Source of the DNA: Actinophytocola xanthii
Lineage (GTDB): Bacteria > Actinomycetota > Actinomycetes > Mycobacteriales > Pseudonocardiaceae
Direction: 5' to 3'
Length of the DNA stretch: 64,000 bases
Assembly: GCF_001921205.1 (NCBI RefSeq)
Contig: NZ_MSIE01000004.1
Coordinates: 178,234-242,233, forward strand
Shown: positions 35,901 through 47,120 of the stretch, piece after piece
Layout: each line of letters starts with the position of its first letter
Position numbering within the stretch: position 1 is the first letter of the stretch
Made by a program: the position numbers and the translations under genes
The notes under the pieces: model-generated
Told to the model about the DNA's origin: nothing
Database searches by the model: none
The model's input: the letters and a program-made list of their open reading frames with translations, nothing else

Positions 35901-38900
35901 GCGGCGAGCGGGACAGGTCGAACCGGTGGCTCCGGTCGGCCTCCGCCAGCTCCTCGGCGCGCTCGAGTGCGCGCTCCACGGGCAGCTCGCGCAGGTCGAC
36001 CTCGTCGACCGGCAGCTCGGGGGTCGCGGCGATGTACTGCACCGGAGCGGGGACCCCGTCGCTGAGGAAACCCGCGCGCAGGCTCGGGTTGCGGGCCAGC
36101 AGCGCGCTGGTCGCGGCGCGCAGCCTGGCCAGGTCGAGCCGGTGGTCGAAGTCCATCGCGCTCTGCGCGGTGTAGACGTCCAGCTCGGCGGTGTCGTAGC
36201 TGGCGTGGAAGTACAGGCCCTCCTGGAGCGGCGAGAGCGGCCAGATGTCCTCGACCGCGCCGCCGGCCAGCTCGACGACCCGGTCCACGGCCGCCTGGTC
36301 GAGCCGGACCAGTGCCAGCTTCGCGGCGCTGAGCCGGCCGGCCGCCTCCGCCAGCTCGCGCACGGCGGCCGACCAGTGGTCGGCGACCGCCCGCACGTCG
36401 TGCTCGCCGAGCCGGTCGTCGGACCAGGTCCAGGTCGCCCGCAGCCGCGGCCCGGACGGGGTGTCCGCGCAGACGGTGTCCAGCTGCAGGACGTGGGACA
36501 TCCCCATGTCCTGGTCGGGCAGGAGCTCGAGCGCGGCGCTCTCCGGCGCCGGCGCCCAGTCCTCCTCGCGGTCGGTCGGGAAGCGGCCGAAGTAGTTGAA
36601 CAGCACCTGCGCCGGGGGCAGCTGGGCGAGCAGCGGCGCGGCCTGCGCGTTGAGGTAGCGCAGCATGCCGTAGCCGATGCCGTTGTCGGGCGCGGCCCGC
36701 AGCGCCTCGCGCACGAGGTCGAGCTGTGCCAAGGGATCCGCTGTGGACCGGAGCCGCACCGGCTGGACGCTGGTGAACCAGCCGACCGTGCGGGACAGGT
36801 CGGCCTCGCCCTCGCGGCCGTGCCGCTCGACGTCGACGAGCAGGTCGCCCTCGCCGCGCCAGCGGGTCACCGCCAGCCGCAGTGCCGTCAGCAACACCTC
36901 CTGCGGCTCACCGCCGCGCAGCAGCGGCTCGGTGTCTTTTGTGGACAGCTCGAGGACGTGCCGGCGGGTGTCCCGGACGAGCCCGGGCCGGGCGCCGGGA
37001 ACCAGGTCGGCGCCGGGCGCGAGGGTCTCGGTCCAGTGGGCCAGCTCGGTGAGCCGGTGCGGTGCCTGCGCCTGCTCGGCGACGTCGCGGGCGAAGCGGC
37101 GCAGCGAGGTCGGCACCGGGTCGAGCTCGGCGCCGGCCCAGGCCGTCGCGAGGTCGGTGAACAGGATGCGCCAGGACACCCCGTCGACGACGAGGTGGTG
37201 GGCCGCGACCAGCAGCCGGCCCGGGTGCTCGCCCGCGTCGAACCACACGAACCGGAGCATCGTGCCGTCCTCGGGCGCGAGCTCGCCGGCGGCGGTCTCG
37301 GCGGCTTCGGCGATCGTGGTGCGCAGCTCGTCGGGGGAGAGCCCGCGCACGTCCACCCGGCGCAGTTCGACGGACACCGCGGGCAGGGCCTCCAGCGACC
37401 AGAGCACCGGCGCGATCCTGGTCAGCTTGAGGCGCAGGCCGTCGTGCCGCTCCACGACCGCGCGCAGCACCGCGGTCAGCCGTTCCTCGCTGGCCCCCGC
37501 GGGGGTCCGCAGGAGCATCGGGAGGGTGAACCGGTCGATCGGGCCGCCCCGCTCGCGCAGATGGTGCACGATCGGCAGCAGCGGAATGTCGCCGACCCCG
37601 TCCCGGTCGCCCTCGGCGACCGGCGTCACCGCGGTGGGGTCCGCCGTCGCGGCCAGTGCGGCGAGCGCGGCCGGGGTCCGATGGGTGAACACGTCCTTGG
37701 GGCCGACGTCCACACCGGCCGCGCGTGCCCGTCCGGAGACCGTGATCGAGAGGATGCTGTCGCCGCCGAGGGTGAAGAAATCCTCGTCCGCGCCGACCCG
37801 CTCCACTTTGAGCACCTCGGCGAAGATCTCGCAGAGCAGGCGCTCCCGCTCGTCACGCGGGTCGCGGACGGGAGCGCGCCCGGTCTCGGGGGCGGGGAGC
37901 GCCGCACGGTCGACCTTCCCGCTGCGGGTGAGCGGCATGGCCTCCAGCCGGACGAGCGCGTCGGGAACCAGCGGGGCCGGCACGGTCGCGGCCAGTGCGG
38001 CCAGCACCGCCTCGGCGTCCACGGTCGCCGGGGTCACGTAGCCGACCAACCGGGTGGCGCCGGGACCGTCGGTACGGGCGAGCGCGGCGGCGGCGGTGAC
38101 CCCGGGCTGGGCGGCCAGCCGGGCCTCGACCTCACCGAGCTCCACCCGGTTGCCCCGGATCTTGACCTGGCGGTCCACCCGGCCCACGTACTCCAGCGCA
38201 CCGTTCGCCAGCCGCCGCACCAGGTCGCCGGTGCGGTACATGCGCTCGCCGGAGGGCCCGAACGGGTCGGCGACGAACCGCTCGGCGGTCAGGTCCGGCC
38301 GGCCGTGGTAGCCGTGGGCCAGCTGCGCGCCGGCGACGTACAGCTCGCCGGGCAGTCCCACCGGCACCGGCCGCAGGTAGCCGTCCAGCACGTGGAGGCG
38401 TGTGTTGGCTACCGGGTGTCCGATCGGGACGGTTCCGTCCTGGTCCTCGTCGTGCCCGGACTCCCACCAGGAAACCAGGACCGTAGTCTCGGTGGGACCG
38501 TAGACGTTGTACAGCGCCACGTCCGTGGCCGCCCAGCGCCGGGCCACGGCGCCGGTCATGGCCTCGCCGCCGCTGAACACGCGGCGCAGGCCCGAGGCGT
38601 GCACGCCGGCGTCGAGGAGTGCGGGCAGCATCGACGCCACGGTCATCAGCGTCGTGACCCCGTGCTCCCGAATCAGGGCGACCAGTTCGGCGGGATCGCG
38701 GTGGGCGTCGGGAGGGGCGACGACGACCGCCCCGCCGACGGTCAGCGGCCAGAGCAACTCGGCCATGGAGGGGTCGAAGCTCACCGAGACCTGGTGCAGC
38801 AGTCGGTCCCGCTGGCCGAGGCCGAACTCGGCGTGCAGCCAGGTGAGCAGGTTGACCAGTGCCCGGTGCGGGACCGGGACACCCTTGGGCCGGCCGGTGG

Positions 38901-41900
38901 AGCCGGAGGTGAAGATCAGGTACGCGGCGCCGTCCCGGTCCACCCGCGCCCGCCGCGGCGAGGGCGTTCCGCCCCGGGCGGCCAGCACGTCGGGCCCGGT
39001 GAGCACGGTCACCGCACCCGCGTCGGCCACCATCAGCTCGCGCCGCGCGGCCGGGTAGTCCACATCCACCGGCAGGTACACCGCGCCCGCCTCGAGCACG
39101 CCGAGCAGTGCCACGACCAGCTCGACCGAGCGCGGCACCGAGACCGCGACGACCTCGCCCGGACGGGCCGGCAACGCCGCGGCGAGGGCCCGTGCCCAGT
39201 CCCGCAGCTCGCGGTAGGTGAGCCGCTCGGCGCCGATCACCGCGACCGCGTCCGGGGTGCGGGCGACCTGCGCGTCGAACAGGTCGAGGACCGTCTCGCC
39301 CGCCGGCTCGAGCACCGGGCCGGCCAGCACCGGGTCGGCCGGGTAGGTGTCGAGGTGGGCCACCGGCCGGTCGGGGTCGCTGGCCAGCCCGGTGAGCACG
39401 TGCTCGAGCCAGTCGCGGATCCGCCCGACCTCGGCCTCGCCCAGTCGGGCGCTGTCGTACTCGAGGTGGACCCGCAGGCGCGCGCCGGGCAGCACGATCA
39501 GCGAGAGCGGGTAGTGCGCGGTGCCGAACCCGGTCACCCCGGCCACCTCGACCGTCCCGGCGGGATCGGTGCGGCGGGCGTCGACCGGGTAGTTCTCGAA
39601 CACCACGAGCGTGTCGAACAGCTCGGGCAGGCCGGCCATCCGGTGCAGCTCGGGCAGCCGCACGGTGTCGTGGGCGAGCAGCTCGGCCTGGCTGTCCTGC
39701 AGGGCCGCCAGCGCGTCGGCCACCGGCTGGTCCGGCCGCCACCGCATGCGCACCGGCAGGGTGTTGGCGAACAGGCCGATCATGCCTGCCACACCGTCTA
39801 CATCGGAGGACCGCCCGGACGTCGTTGTGCCGAACACCACGTCCTGGCGTCCGGTCAGCCGGCCCAGCAGCAGACCCCATGCGCCCTGGACGACGGTGCT
39901 CAGCGTGAGGTCGCGTTCCCGGGCGCGGGTGGCCAGGCGGGCCGTGACGTCCTCGGCGAGCACGAGCTCGAGGTGCGCCGGGCGGGGACGAGTGGCGGGT
40001 GCCGTGCCCGGTAGCAGCGTCGGCTCCTCCACATCGGACAAGGCGGCTCGCCATACCTCGCGCGCCTGCTCGTGGTCGCGGGTGGCGAGCCACTCGTGGT
40101 ACTCGCGATAGGAGGTGACCGGCGGCAGCTGGGGGAGCTCGCCGCCGGGTGTGTAGTGGGCGAGGACCTCGTGCACGGTCAGCGGTGCCGACCACCCGTC
40201 GGTGGCGATGTGGTGCAGGGTGAGCACCAGCCAGCTCCGCCCGGTACCGCGCACCAGCGCGGCCCGCAGCATCGGCGGCCGCGCGAGGTCGACTCCCGCC
40301 GCACGCTCCTCGGCGGCCACCCGCTCCGCCTCGCCGCCGACCTCGCGCCAGGGCAGCGCCACGCGCTCGGCGACCACCTGGACCGTACGGCCGTCGGGGA
40401 GCTGGCGGAACGACGCCCGCAGCGGCGCGTGCCGGTCGAGGACGGCCTGGACGGCCCGGCGCAGCGCTGCCGGGTCGACCTCGCCGCGCAGCTCGACGGT
40501 CTGCTGGACGACGTAGCTGTCGTGCTCGTCGAACTGGGCGTGGAAGAAGAAGCCCTCCTGCAGCGGTCCGGCCGGCAGCACGTCGGCGACCCCCGAGCCG
40601 AGCTCGTCGACCTGCGCCTGGTCCATCGGCACCAGCGGGAAGTCGGACGGGGTGTGTCCGCCGCCCTCGACGGTGGCCAGCTCCCGCAGGGACTCGCGCC
40701 ACAGCGACGCGAACCGGCGCACCTGCGCCTCCTCGATTGCCCCGGAGGGCCAGGTGATCGTCGCGGTCAGGACCGGTCCGTCGGTCCCGTCGCGGACGAG
40801 CGCGTCGACCTCGAGCAGGTGGTCGAACGGCATGCGCGGGTCCTTCGCCGCGCCGAGTACGTCAGCCGCGGGGTCGGGCGCCCAGTCGGCGCCGTCCCCG
40901 GCGGCGAACCGGCCGAGGTAGTTGAACAGCAGCTCCGGTGCCGGCGCGCCGATCCGCCCCCGGACCAGGCCGTAGCCGATCCCGTTGTCCGGCAGGGCAC
41001 GCAGCCCTTCCTTGACGGCCTTGACCGTGCCGTCCGGATCGCCGGCCACCGGCCGCAGGCGGACCGGGAAGGTGCTGGTGAACCAGCCGACGGTGCGGGA
41101 CAGGTCGGTGTCCGGCACCACCTGCTCCTCCCGCCCGTGGCCCTCCAGCTCGACCAGGGCCTCGCTGCCGCCGCGCCACCGGATGACCGCGGTCGCCAGC
41201 CCGGCGAGGAGGATGTCGTTGACCGAGCCGTGGTACGCGGCCGGGCGGGTGGTCAGCAGCGGCACGGTGAGCTCGGGCGGCAGCGTCACCGTGAGCGTGG
41301 CGGCGGTGGCCGCGGTGTCGGTACGGGGATCCAGCGCCCGGTTCCCCAGTGGACGGACGTCGGCGGCGAGCTGTTCCCGCCACAGCGGGAGCTCCGCCGC
41401 CCGGTCGACGGTGGCCAGTCGCTCCGCCCAGGTCCGGAACGAGGTCGGGACGGGCCTGGGCGGCCGGCCGGCAGCGATCGCGGCCAGGTCCTCGAGCATC
41501 ACCCGCCACGAGACGCCGTCCACGACCAGGTGGTGTGCGACGAGCAGGAGCCGTCGGTCGGTGGGGAACCACACCGCGCGCAGCATCCGTCCCTCGCGCG
41601 GTGCGAGACGGGCGGCGGCCAGCCGGGTCTGCTCGAGCGGGTCCGCGCCGGTGTCGCCCCGCTCGACCAACCCGGCCGCCGGCACGGTTCCCACCGGGGG
41701 GATCTCGAGCGTCCACTCGGGACCCAGTCGGGCACGGAGGAGGTCGTGGTGGTCCACCAGCCGTTGCAGCACCGACTCGAGCCGGTCGCCGTCCAGGTCC
41801 GCTGGTACCCGCAGCAGGACCGACTGGTGGAACGCGTCGACCGGGGAGCCGAGCTCGCGCAGCCACCGGATGATCGGCGTCGGGGGCGCGCTCCCGACGC

Positions 41901-44900
41901 CGAGGTCGTGCGTCGCCGGCCGTGCGCCGTCGCGCCGCCCGGCGACCGCGGCCAGGGCGGCGACCGTGCGGTGGCGGAACACGTCCCGCGGCGTGACCAC
42001 CAGACCCGCCGCGCGAGCCCGGCCAACGAGCTGGATCGCGACAATGCTGTCGCCACCGAGTTCGAAGAAGCTGTCCAGCACGCCGACCGAGGGCAGCCCC
42101 AGCACCTCGGCGAAGACCTCGGCGAGCACCCGCTCCGCCTCGGAGGTCGGCGCGGCGTCCCCGGTCAGCGCCGCCCAGTCCGGCTCGGGTAGTGCCCGGG
42201 TGTCGAGCTTTCCGTTGGGTGTCAACGGGAGCCGGTCCGGCACGGCGACGACCGCCGCGGGTACCAGGTACTCCGGCAGCTCCTCGGCGATCCGGGCGCG
42301 GACCGCCGCCGGGTCCACCGTGGAGCCGTCGGTGGCCGTCACGTACGCGACCAGCCGCAGCCCACCGCGTTGGTCTGGTCGAGCCAGTACGGCCGCCTGC
42401 GCGACCTCGGGCCGGCGCAGCAGCGCGCTCTCCACCTCGCCGGGCTCGACGCGGTGGCCGCGGATCTTGACCTGGCTGTCGGTGCGGCCGAGGAACTCGA
42501 GGTTGCCGTCCGTGCGCCACCGCACCCGGTCACCGGTGCGGTACATCCGGGCGCCCGGCGGGCCGAACGGGTCGGCGACGAACCGCTGCGCGGTCAGAGC
42601 GTGCCGGCCGCGATAACCCCTGGCCAGGCCGCGGCCGCCGACGTACAGCTCGCCGACCACGCCCACCCCCACCCGGCGCAGCGAGGAGTCCAGCACGTAC
42701 AGGCGGGTGTTCGGGTCGGGCCCGCCGATCGGCACCGGGCCGGTCCAGTCCGGCTCGGCGAGCCAGAGCGTGGAGTTCACCGTCGCCTCGGTCAGCCCGT
42801 AGGCCACCACGACCCGCAGCGCCGGCGTCCAGCGCGCGACCAGCTCGGCCGGTACCGACTCGGTGCCGACGACCAGCACGGCCCCGTCGGGCAGTCGGCA
42901 GGCCGGCGGCAGCGCGGCCACCAGCGACGGCGGCAGGATCATGTGTGTGACGCCGTGCTCGCGCAGGTAGTCGGTGAGCTCCGGACCGGCGACCCGGCGC
43001 TGCTCCGGCACGAGCACGACCCGTGCCCCGGTGCCGAGCGACATGCACAGGTCCCAGACGGCCACGTCGAAACCGACCGAGGCGAACTGGGCGACCCGGC
43101 TCGACGCAAAGACCCCGAGACGTCGCACCGCCGTCGCGATCAGGCTGCCGACCCCCTCGTGGGTGACCACGACGCCCTTGGGGCGACCGGTGGACCCGGA
43201 CGTGTAGATCACGTACGCCGCCGCGTCGAGCGGGACCTGCCGACGCGGGTCGGACGACGGGTGGGCGGAGCTGTCGACCCGGTCGAGCAGCAGGGCGGGG
43301 CCGGGGACCTCGCCGGCAAGCTCGGAGGTGGTGAGCACGAGACGGGCCCGCGCGTCGGACACCATGTACGCCAGGCGGTCGCCCGGGTGGTCCGGATCGA
43401 GCGGCAGGTACGCCGCACCGGCCTTGAGCACGGCGAGCAGCGCGACGACCAGGTCCGGTGTCCGGGGCAGCGCGACGGCCACGACGTCCTCGGCCCCGAC
43501 GCCGTTGGCGATCAGCAGGTGCGCCAGCCGGTTCGCCGCGGCGTCCAGCTCCGCGTAGCGCAGCGAGGTCGACTCGCAGACCAGCGCCACCGCGTCCGGC
43601 GTGCGGCGGACCTGCCGGGCGAACGCCTCGGGCCAGGTCACCTCGTCGACCTCGAGCGGGTCCTCGCCGAACGAGGCCAGCCTGGCCAGCTCGGCGGCCG
43701 GCACGAGCTGGACATCGCCGAGCGTGATGTCCGGTGTGGACACAAGAGCGTCCAGGACGGCGAGCAGGCCCTGCTCGTGCACGGCCAGCTCGGCCTGCCC
43801 GCACACGCTCGCGTCCGCGATCAGGTCGAGGTAGGTCGTCCCGCCCGGCTGGTCGAAGACGTTGACCGTGAGGTCGGTCACCGGACCTGGCCACACGTCG
43901 CAGTAGGTCGCGGTCGCGGACCCGAAGTCGAGGTCGGCCGCGAACCCGACGACGTTCACCGTGGGTCCGACCAGCCGTCCCTGCTCGTCGCCCACACCGC
44001 CTTCGCGGGCCAGCTCCTCGGCGCGGAAACGGCTGTGCGGCAGGACTTCGCGCACCTCACCGGCGACGGTGGCGAGCAGCGCGGTCAACGGTTCCCTGGC
44101 CGAGGCACGCACGTGCAGCGGCAGCACGTTCGAGGCCATGCCGGGCACGCCCCGGCTGACCGCGTCGACGCGCCCGGTCATCGGCAGCCCGAGCACGACC
44201 TCGCCGGCGCCGGTCGTCCGCGAGACGTAGCCGGCGACGGCGGCGACCATCACCCGGGAGGGCCGCACCTCCGCGCGCTTCGCGAACTCCCGTACTCCCG
44301 CCGCGCGGGTGGTGTCGAGCACGACCCGGCGCCGCTCGATCCGGGTGGGCGGCTCGGTCGCGGCGTCCAGCAGGCGCGCCGGCTCCGTCCCGTTCGCGAG
44401 GCGGTCGAGCCACCAGGCGCGGTCCTCGGCGTAGGGCTCGCCGGCGCGGTAGTCCTGCTCGGCCCCGACCAGCCCCGCCAACCCCCAGTCCACATCGGAC
44501 GGGACGGTGCCGGTGCAGACGGCGGCGACCCGCTTGGTGAGCAGGGCGATACCGACGGCGTCGATCACGATGTGGTGGTAGCGCTGGTACCACCAGACGC
44601 GGTCCGGGCCGAGCCGGAGGAGCGCGTGCCGGTGGAGAGGGCCGGCGGCCAGGTCCATCGGCCGCGCTCGGTCGGCGAGCATCCACTCCATCGCCGCGGC
44701 GGCCGGGTCGGGCTCCTCGCGCAGATCCAGGACGTCGACCGGGACCGCCCGCGGTGGCACGGGAACCTGTACCGGTGCGCCCTCGCGCACCTCGAACCGC
44801 ACGTGCAGGCACTCGGCCTCGGCCAGGGCGGCCTCGACCGCGGAGCGGAGCCGGTGGAGGTCGAGCGGCCCCCGGAGCTCGATGTAGGCGGCGATGTTGA

Positions 44901-44976
44901 ACGCCGTCGTGTCGGGCTCGATCTGCTGTGCGTACCAGACGCCGGCCTGTGCGCCGGTGAGCGGCAGCCCCATCAC
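28810..44976 (-). CDS. Four-module siderophore NRPS, C-A-T-E/C-A-T-E/C-A-T/C-A-T/C
   Basis: 5388-residue synthetase assembling a tetrapeptide hydroxamate siderophore. Four A domains each carry [10 protein letters not shown]; four carriers (two GGDS before E domains, two GGHS); two E domains with [11 protein letters not shown]; five C-type domains. There is no thioesterase; the protein ends in a C-like domain. Two E domains predict residues 1 and 2 as D. Specificity codes, read by me against GrsA: A1 DVWIVGAVNK, A2 DPAMFGVVLK, A3 DMENLGLINK (hydroxyornithine), A4 DVFILGAVNK. The arrangement resembles erythrochelin synthetase. GTG/ATG start overlaps the lipoprotein stop and the stop overlaps mbtH, so the three are one operon. 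Modules are listed separately. Confidence 0.95.
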   Translation of the reverse strand: MMGLPLTGAQAGVWYAQQIEPDTTAFNIAAYIELRGPLDLHRLRSAVEAALAEAECLHVRFEVREGAPVQVPVPPRAVPVDVLDLREEPDPAAAAMEWMLADRARPMDLAAGPLHRHALLRLGPDRVWWYQRYHHIVIDAVGIALLTKRVAAVCTGTVPSDVDWGLAGLVGAEQDYRAGEPYAEDRAWWLDRLANGTEPARLLDAATEPPTRIERRRVVLDTTRAAGVREFAKRAEVRPSRVMVAAVAGYVSRTTGAGEVVLGLPMTGRVDAVSRGVPGMASNVLPLHVRASAREPLTALLATVAGEVREVLPHSRFRAEELAREGGVGDEQGRLVGPTVNVVGFAADLDFGSATATYCDVWPGPVTDLTVNVFDQPGGTTYLDLIADASVCGQAELAVHEQGLLAVLDALVSTPDITLGDVQLVPAAELARLASFGEDPLEVDEVTWPEAFARQVRRTPDAVALVCESTSLRYAELDAAANRLAHLLIANGVGAEDVVAVALPRTPDLVVALLAVLKAGAAYLPLDPDHPGDRLAYMVSDARARLVLTTSELAGEVPGPALLLDRVDSSAHPSSDPRRQVPLDAAAYVIYTSGSTGRPKGVVVTHEGVGSLIATAVRRLGVFASSRVAQFASVGFDVAVWDLCMSLGTGARVVLVPEQRRVAGPELTDYLREHGVTHMILPPSLVAALPPACRLPDGAVLVVGTESVPAELVARWTPALRVVVAYGLTEATVNSTLWLAEPDWTGPVPIGGPDPNTRLYVLDSSLRRVGVGVVGELYVGGRGLARGYRGRHALTAQRFVADPFGPPGARMYRTGDRVRWRTDGNLEFLGRTDSQVKIRGHRVEPGEVESALLRRPEVAQAAVLARPDQRGGLRLVAYVTATDGSTVDPAAVRARIAEELPEYLVPAAVVAVPDRLPLTPNGKLDTRALPEPDWAALTGDAAPTSEAERVLAEVFAEVLGLPSVGVLDSFFELGGDSIVAIQLVGRARAAGLVVTPRDVFRHRTVAALAAVAGRRDGARPATHDLGVGSAPPTPIIRWLRELGSPVDAFHQSVLLRVPADLDGDRLESVLQRLVDHHDLLRARLGPEWTLEIPPVGTVPAAGLVERGDTGADPLEQTRLAAARLAPREGRMLRAVWFPTDRRLLLVAHHLVVDGVSWRVMLEDLAAIAAGRPPRPVPTSFRTWAERLATVDRAAELPLWREQLAADVRPLGNRALDPRTDTAATAATLTVTLPPELTVPLLTTRPAAYHGSVNDILLAGLATAVIRWRGGSEALVELEGHGREEQVVPDTDLSRTVGWFTSTFPVRLRPVAGDPDGTVKAVKEGLRALPDNGIGYGLVRGRIGAPAPELLFNYLGRFAAGDGADWAPDPAADVLGAAKDPRMPFDHLLEVDALVRDGTDGPVLTATITWPSGAIEEAQVRRFASLWRESLRELATVEGGGHTPSDFPLVPMDQAQVDELGSGVADVLPAGPLQEGFFFHAQFDEHDSYVVQQTVELRGEVDPAALRRAVQAVLDRHAPLRASFRQLPDGRTVQVVAERVALPWREVGGEAERVAAEERAAGVDLARPPMLRAALVRGTGRSWLVLTLHHIATDGWSAPLTVHEVLAHYTPGGELPQLPPVTSYREYHEWLATRDHEQAREVWRAALSDVEEPTLLPGTAPATRPRPAHLELVLAEDVTARLATRARERDLTLSTVVQGAWGLLLGRLTGRQDVVFGTTTSGRSSDVDGVAGMIGLFANTLPVRMRWRPDQPVADALAALQDSQAELLAHDTVRLPELHRMAGLPELFDTLVVFENYPVDARRTDPAGTVEVAGVTGFGTAHYPLSLIVLPGARLRVHLEYDSARLGEAEVGRIRDWLEHVLTGLASDPDRPVAHLDTYPADPVLAGPVLEPAGETVLDLFDAQVARTPDAVAVIGAERLTYRELRDWARALAAALPARPGEVVAVSVPRSVELVVALLGVLEAGAVYLPVDVDYPAARRELMVADAGAVTVLTGPDVLAARGGTPSPRRARVDRDGAAYLIFTSGSTGRPKGVPVPHRALVNLLTWLHAEFGLGQRDRLLHQVSVSFDPSMAELLWPLTVGGAVVVAPPDAHRDPAELVALIREHGVTTLMTVASMLPALLDAGVHASGLRRVFSGGEAMTGAVARRWAATDVALYNVYGPTETTVLVSWWESGHDEDQDGTVPIGHPVANTRLHVLDGYLRPVPVGLPGELYVAGAQLAHGYHGRPDLTAERFVADPFGPSGERMYRTGDLVRRLANGALEYVGRVDRQVKIRGNRVELGEVEARLAAQPGVTAAAALARTDGPGATRLVGYVTPATVDAEAVLAALAATVPAPLVPDALVRLEAMPLTRSGKVDRAALPAPETGRAPVRDPRDERERLLCEIFAEVLKVERVGADEDFFTLGGDSILSITVSGRARAAGVDVGPKDVFTHRTPAALAALAATADPTAVTPVAEGDRDGVGDIPLLPIVHHLRERGGPIDRFTLPMLLRTPAGASEERLTAVLRAVVERHDGLRLKLTRIAPVLWSLEALPAVSVELRRVDVRGLSPDELRTTIAEAAETAAGELAPEDGTMLRFVWFDAGEHPGRLLVAAHHLVVDGVSWRILFTDLATAWAGAELDPVPTSLRRFARDVAEQAQAPHRLTELAHWTETLAPGADLVPGARPGLVRDTRRHVLELSTKDTEPLLRGGEPQEVLLTALRLAVTRWRGEGDLLVDVERHGREGEADLSRTVGWFTSVQPVRLRSTADPLAQLDLVREALRAAPDNGIGYGMLRYLNAQAAPLLAQLPPAQVLFNYFGRFPTDREEDWAPAPESAALELLPDQDMGMSHVLQLDTVCADTPSGPRLRATWTWSDDRLGEHDVRAVADHWSAAVRELAEAAGRLSAAKLALVRLDQAAVDRVVELAGGAVEDIWPLSPLQEGLYFHASYDTAELDVYTAQSAMDFDHRLDLARLRAATSALLARNPSLRAGFLSDGVPAPVQYIAATPELPVDEVDLRELPVERALERAEELAEADRSHRFDLSRSPLCRMTVVRLPEGDRLLTTHHMILWDGWSDGRFTDQLLSLYERGGDATGLPTPGSYRDYLAWLSEQDNEAARTAWREALTGLAEPTLVGRADVAMRPAIPRRHHVELDAAPLREAGRAAGVTLNTLLNAAWAMTLAASTGRDDVVFGTTVAGRPTEVPNVESAIGLFLNTVPVRVSLDPRETVAGLLRRIQDRRTALMPHEYLGLGELQQLAGHPVLFDTLYVLQNFVDAEGFAALGERHGITAASGADATHYPLTLVVTPGPALRVKLEYRPDVFDDDTAAAYLTRFTALLDRLVADPDAPVGRLDLLLPDEHAALTAEWDAIRHPVPDLTVADLLAEQAARSPEATALVFGERALTYAELDGRINRLARLLLARGAAPETVVALALPRSAEMVVALFAVLRTGAAYLPLDLDHPVERLRLMVTDTAPVCLLSMSTVDPALSSGAVLLDDPAVLAELDALSPTEVTDAERPAFAHGLPDRLDHPAYVIYTSGSTGRPKGVVTPYRGLTNMQLNHRAEIFGPTVAAAGRRLRIAHTVSFAFDMSWEELLWLVEGHEVHVCDEELRRDASALVAYCAAHRVDVVNVTPTYAQLLFEEGLLDGHVPPLVLLGGEAVPDAVWRRLRETDGTYGYNLYGPTEYTINTLGASTVDSETPTVGRPIWNTRGYVLDTRLRPVPPGAPGELYIAGIGLARGYHDRPGLTADRFVADPYGEPGSRMYRTGDLVRRRRDGNLDFLGRTDDQVKIRGYRVELGEIEAVLAGHPDLTQAAVVAVDAGPARRLVGYVVPGGAPSAEGLREYLRERLPDYMVPAAIVPVDHLPLTVNGKLDVKALPQPELTAATGRAPATATERTLCALFAEVLGLPEVGVDDGFFDLGGHSLLATRLASRARAALRVDLAIRDLFEAPTVAELARRVEGAGAGARPPLVVAPRPERVPLSHAQQRLWVIQQLEGVSAAYNFPLVFRLRGTLDVAAWRAALDDVAARHEALRTVFREHDGRPEQLVVADAEVPVELVEVGEEEVPAVVEAAVARPFDLATELPLRVTLARVAEDDHVVVVLLHHITTDEWSDRPFLRDLATAYRARLAGAAPDWEPLPVQYADYTLWQRRLLGDGSDPDTLAGRQLAFWERTLAGSPEELELPTDRPRPARPSFRGGEENLVLPDEVGAGLRALAARTGASTFMLLHAAVAALLYRTGAGADLPLGAPIAGRGDAALDELVGFFVNTLVLRTSVSGTTSFAELVGQVKETDLAAFSNADVPFESVVERMNPTRSLSRNPLFQVMVGYHNVAWDVPELGGLTLEPVTLAGTTAKFDLVFSFAEHASSGRIECRLEYATDLFDADTVADLGGRLQRLLAAVVTDPAAPLSDVDLRTDTERHHVVEGFNVTDRAVPALTMPELFAGVVAVKPDAEAVVDGRTTWTYAELDERSNRIAHLLHRHGVGAEDVVGLAMPRTADMVAAVLAVVKLGAAYLPLDLSHPADRLAFMLDDARARLVLTTETVTGKVPDTDAARVLLDAPDVSASLRSAPASPPENRPFGLDSAAYVIYTSGSTGRPKGVVVPHDGIASLAATAVDRMRLREDSRVLQYASVGFDVAVFELTMALCVGGTLVLAPEEVRTAGRELTDFLARERITHMILPPSLVSALPDDCVLPADATVLVGTETVPPDLVGRWAGRLNVLAAYGLTEATVNSTLWSADPSWRGAVPIGVPDPNTRVYVLDERLRPVPPGVIGELYVAGRGLARGYLGRRGLTAQRFVACPFGQPGSRMYRTGDRARWRRDGVLDFFGRVDDQVKIRGFRIELGEIEATMARHPSVRQSAVLVDRSTLVARLVGYAVPAEDAVDPVELRSYLAEFLPEHMVPAAIVPLEHTLPLTPNGKLDRAALPEVDWSALTGAERPTTPTEHRLAALFAEVLELPQVGVHDNFFGLGGHSMAAMRLCGRVRTAFDVDLTIRDVFDAPTVATLAERLGDAEAARPVLAPRADDGPVRLAPVQRNQLGHTTADHAFALRWSDVDVEALAAAVRDVVERHEPLRTTVGEQLTPTDPPTLEILASGEVAELVAEPMDPAVSPPLRARWLADSTTLLLTMHYAGVDEWSVVPLLRDLTQAYEARRAGDAPVWTPLPVGYADYAAWSREVLAAVADDQARYWRERLADLPLLSLPTDRDPVLPGDAAGTVPLVLDERLHHGIDALATASGTSMFMVLQAALATLLTRHGAGTDLPIGTLVAGRAEDALAPLVGCLFNTVVLRTDTSGDPDFPELLARIRETTLDALAHQDIPLADLLDAPPQVMLVHHEQADLPALAGGSAVPTGTTRSDLTLSFYEPVADGPVHCYLHYRTGLFTPARAQALLRELHAILVDATTTRKDPT
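29995..33165 (-). other. NRPS module 4: C-A-T, same substrate as module 1
   Basis: About residues 3938-4993. C4 is of the L-L type with HHITTDEWS (Glu for Gly). A4 core about 4420-4900; code DVFILGAVNK differs from A1 at only two positions (W/F and V/L). Both A1 and A4 also share HMILPPSLV and [12 protein letters not shown], supporting a common substrate. Carrier LGGHSMAAM near 4945. Confidence 0.72.
33166..36339 (-). other. NRPS module 3: C-A-T for hydroxyornithine
   Basis: About residues 2880-3937. C3's core reads [11 protein letters not shown], with one residue more between the His pair and Asp-Gly than the HHxxxDG rule allows. A3 core about 3355-3855; code DMENLGLINK equals the known N5-hydroxyornithine code of coelichelin CchH module 3. 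Carrier LGGHS near 3900, with no E domain, so the L-form is kept. Confidence 0.8.
36340..40671 (-). other. NRPS module 2: C-A-T-E, D-residue of unknown identity
   Basis: About residues 1436-2879. C2 (HHIATDGWS near 1590) joins D- to L-residues, as expected after E1. A2 core about 1895-2360; the code DPAMFGVVLK is not one I can match, and it is not the serine code found in erythrochelin-type module 2. Carrier LGGDS near 2404. E2 ([10 protein letters not shown] near 2600) has ERHGRE where EGHGRE is usual; other E motifs are intact. Predicts a D-residue. Confidence 0.7.
40672..44976 (-). other. NRPS module 1: C-A-T-E, D-residue
   Basis: About residues 1-1435. The N-terminal C domain (motif [10 protein letters not shown], with Ala where Gly is usual) has no donor module upstream, so it may acylate the first residue or be a vestige. 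A1 core about 445-930, code DVWIVGAVNK. Carrier LGGDS near 975. E1 has HHLVVDG near 1150, EGHGRE, and [14 protein letters not shown] motifs, all intact. Predicted residue: D-form of the A1 substrate, probably formyl-hydroxyornithine by analogy with A4. Confidence 0.75.
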
Positions 44977-45971
44977 GACCGGTCGAGCAGCGGCACGAGC
45001 TCGTCGATGGCGTAGGGGATGCTCAGCACGGTGTTGAACGACAGTGCGGCGCCGATCGGCGGGTCCGAGTAGGGCAGGAAGACGGCCCGGTTCTCCTTGG
45101 CCACCGCCAGGCCCTGGAAGACGGGGTCGGCCTTGACCCGTGCCTCGGCGGTGGGGTCGGCGGCCAGGAACAGCAGCAGGTCGGTGTCGATCAGGTCGCC
45201 GCGTTCGCTGGAGACGTCCGCGGCGTTGCTCACACCGGCGGCCTCGTTGATGGCGTCCGGCACCACGAAGCCCATCTCAATCATGAAGGCCGCCTTCGGG
45301 TCGGTCTTCTGGAAGATCGCGTACTTGCCCGCCTGGTAGGGGTCGGCCACGGCGACCGTCCTGCCCTCCCAGTCCGGGTGCTCCTCGCGCACGGCCGCGA
45401 ACCTGCCGTCGATCTCGTCGATCAGCCGCTCGGCCTCGTCGGCCTTGCCCAGCGCGCGCCCGGTCATCCTGGTCATCTCCTGCCAGGGGGCGCCGTAGTC
45501 CGCGAAGTCCTTGGGCTGCCCGACGACCGGCGCGATCTTGGACAGCTCGTCGTACTGCTCCTGGGTCATCCCCGAGTAGAGCGCGAGGATCAGGTCCGGC
45601 TGGAGGCCGAGGATCTTCTCCAGGTTGAAGTCGTCCCGCTCGCCGACGATCTCCGGGGTGTTCGCACCCCACAGGTCCTTGGTCCACGGCCAGAGGCCGT
45701 AGGGCCGCTCCTTGAACCAGTCCACGGCACCGACCGGCTTGACCCCCAGTGCCAGCACGGCGTCCTGATCGGACAGTCCCAGCGTGACGACCTTCGCCGG
45801 CTCCTCGGTGATCTCGGTGCTGCCGTACTTGTGCTCGATCGAGACCGGGAACGCCGCGCCCTCCTCGGTCCGACTGCCGCTCGGCGACGGGTCCTTCGCG
45901 GCCTCGTCCACCCCGCAGCCGGCGAGTAACAGCACCAGGACGAGCGGACAGAGCGTGCGCAGCAGAGACAT
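44973..45971 (-). CDS. Iron-siderophore-binding lipoprotein (FecB/FepB family)
   Basis: 332 residues. A lipobox (LLLAGCG) anchors it outside the membrane. The class III binding-protein fold is apparent: [45 protein letters not shown] and the C-terminal helix containing [16 protein letters not shown]. It captures the ferric hydroxamate for the FecCD permeases encoded divergently. ATG 45971 has GAGGGAGT upstream. It is the first gene of the NRPS-MbtH operon, with an iron box 31 bp before the start. Confidence 0.93.
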   Translation of the reverse strand: MSLLRTLCPLVLVLLLAGCGVDEAAKDPSPSGSRTEEGAAFPVSIEHKYGSTEITEEPAKVVTLGLSDQDAVLALGVKPVGAVDWFKERPYGLWPWTKDLWGANTPEIVGERDDFNLEKILGLQPDLILALYSGMTQEQYDELSKIAPVVGQPKDFADYGAPWQEMTRMTGRALGKADEAERLIDEIDGRFAAVREEHPDWEGRTVAVADPYQAGKYAIFQKTDPKAAFMIEMGFVVPDAINEAAGVSNAADVSSERGDLIDTDLLLFLAADPTAEARVKADPVFQGLAVAKENRAVFLPYSDPPIGAALSFNTVLSIPYAIDELVPLLDRS

Positions 45972-46002
45972 GACTCCCTCGATCGGTCGCACCGGTGGAA
46001 CT

Positions 46003-46021
46003 TTAAGTTAGGCGAACCTTA
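46003..46021. promoter_or_regulatory. Iron box upstream of the NRPS operon
   Basis: TTAAGTTAGGCGAACCTTA matches 16 of 19 positions of the DmdR/IdeR consensus and is the best match in the window. It lies 31 bp before the lipoprotein start. Confidence 0.88.
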
Positions 46022-46037
46022 CCGCACGTGGCGGCTA

Positions 46038-46056
46038 TGAGGTATACCTATCCTAA
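46038..46056. promoter_or_regulatory. Iron box upstream of the FecCD operon
   Basis: TGAGGTATACCTATCCTAA matches 13 of 19 positions of the consensus. It lies 23 bp before the first permease gene, so both divergent operons can be iron-repressed. Confidence 0.65.
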
Positions 46057-46079
46057 GTTGGCCGAGTAGGGTGAGCCGC

Positions 46080-47120
46080 ATGGTCGAGACCTCCGCGGCT
46101 ACTCCCGCGCGCCCGCGCCGCACCCCGGCGCTGCGGCGACGGCTGCTGCTGGTGGTCTCCCTCGGCGTGCTGCTCGTGCTGTGCGTGTTGTCGCTGGCGA
46201 TCGGTACCCGCGACGTGCCGCCGGCAGAGATCCTCGCGGCGTTGTTCGGCGACGGCGCACCGGATGTCGAGGCGCTGGTCTGGGGGGCTCGGCTGCCCAG
46301 GACGCTGGTCGCGTTGCTGGTGGGGGTCTCGCTCGGGCTCGCCGGCGCGGTCATGCAGGCGCTGACCCGCAACCCGCTCGGCGACCCGGGTCTGCTCGGG
46401 ATCAGCGGGGGAGCGGCGTTCGGCATCGTGATCGCGGTGATCGCAACGGGGGTCAGCTCGTTCTACGGCTACCTCGGTGCCGCGCTCGTCGGGGCGCTGG
46501 TCGCCAGTGCCGTGGTCTACGCGCTCGGCAGCGCCGGGCGCGGCGGTGCCACGCCGGTCAAGCTCGCCCTTGCCGGGGTGGCCGTCACGGCGATGCTGTC
46601 CTCGCTCACCTCCGGACTGACCCTGGTCCACCCCGAGGCGCTCAACCGCTACCGCTTCTGGGCGGCCGGGTCGCTGGCCGGTCAGGACGCCGGGGTGTTC
46701 TGGCGGGTGCTGCCGTTCGTGCTGGTCGGGGTGGTGCTCGCGCTGGCCTCGGCCGGCGCGCTGAACAGCATCGCGCTCGGCGACGAGGTGGCCGTCGCAC
46801 TCGGCCGCCGGATCGGGCTGGTCCGGGCGCAGGGCGTCGTGACGATCACCCTGCTCACCGGCGCCGCGGTGGCGGTGGTCGGGCCGATCGTGTTCCTGGG
46901 GATGGTGGTGCCGCACCTGGCCCGGGCGATCAGCGGTCCCGACCAGCGCTGGCTGATGCCGTTCGCGATGGTGCTCGCGCCGGTCCTGCTGCTGGCGGCC
47001 GACCTCGTGGGCCGGGTCATCGCCCGCCCGGGGGAGACCGAGGTGGGCATCGTCGTCGCCTTCGTCGGTGCCCCGTTCTTCGTCGCGCTGGTCCGCCGGC
47101 GCCGGCTGGCGGAGCTCTAG
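46080..47120 (+). CDS. Ferric-siderophore ABC permease (FecCD family), subunit 1
   Basis: 346 residues, ten predicted membrane helices of the FecCD family. Family motifs: RLPRTLVALLVGVSLGLAG, QALTRNPLGDPGLLGISGGA, LGDEVAVALGRRIG and PIVFLGMVVPHLAR, the last being the ATPase coupling region. It pairs with subunit 2 to import the ferric hydroxamate. ATG 46080; GTG at 46071 is an alternative. The next gene's GTG shares the last base of its stop. Confidence 0.93.
   Translation: MVETSAATPARPRRTPALRRRLLLVVSLGVLLVLCVLSLAIGTRDVPPAEILAALFGDGAPDVEALVWGARLPRTLVALLVGVSLGLAGAVMQALTRNPLGDPGLLGISGGAAFGIVIAVIATGVSSFYGYLGAALVGALVASAVVYALGSAGRGGATPVKLALAGVAVTAMLSSLTSGLTLVHPEALNRYRFWAAGSLAGQDAGVFWRVLPFVLVGVVLALASAGALNSIALGDEVAVALGRRIGLVRAQGVVTITLLTGAAVAVVGPIVFLGMVVPHLARAISGPDQRWLMPFAMVLAPVLLLAADLVGRVIARPGETEVGIVVAFVGAPFFVALVRRRRLAEL

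Noticed and set aside
35926..40014. 1362-codon open frame on the + strand
   Set aside because: Antisense shadow of the NRPS gene; Arg/Gln/Gly-rich with no domain, caused by high GC with third-position bias. The opposite strand has full A, T, E and C motifs.
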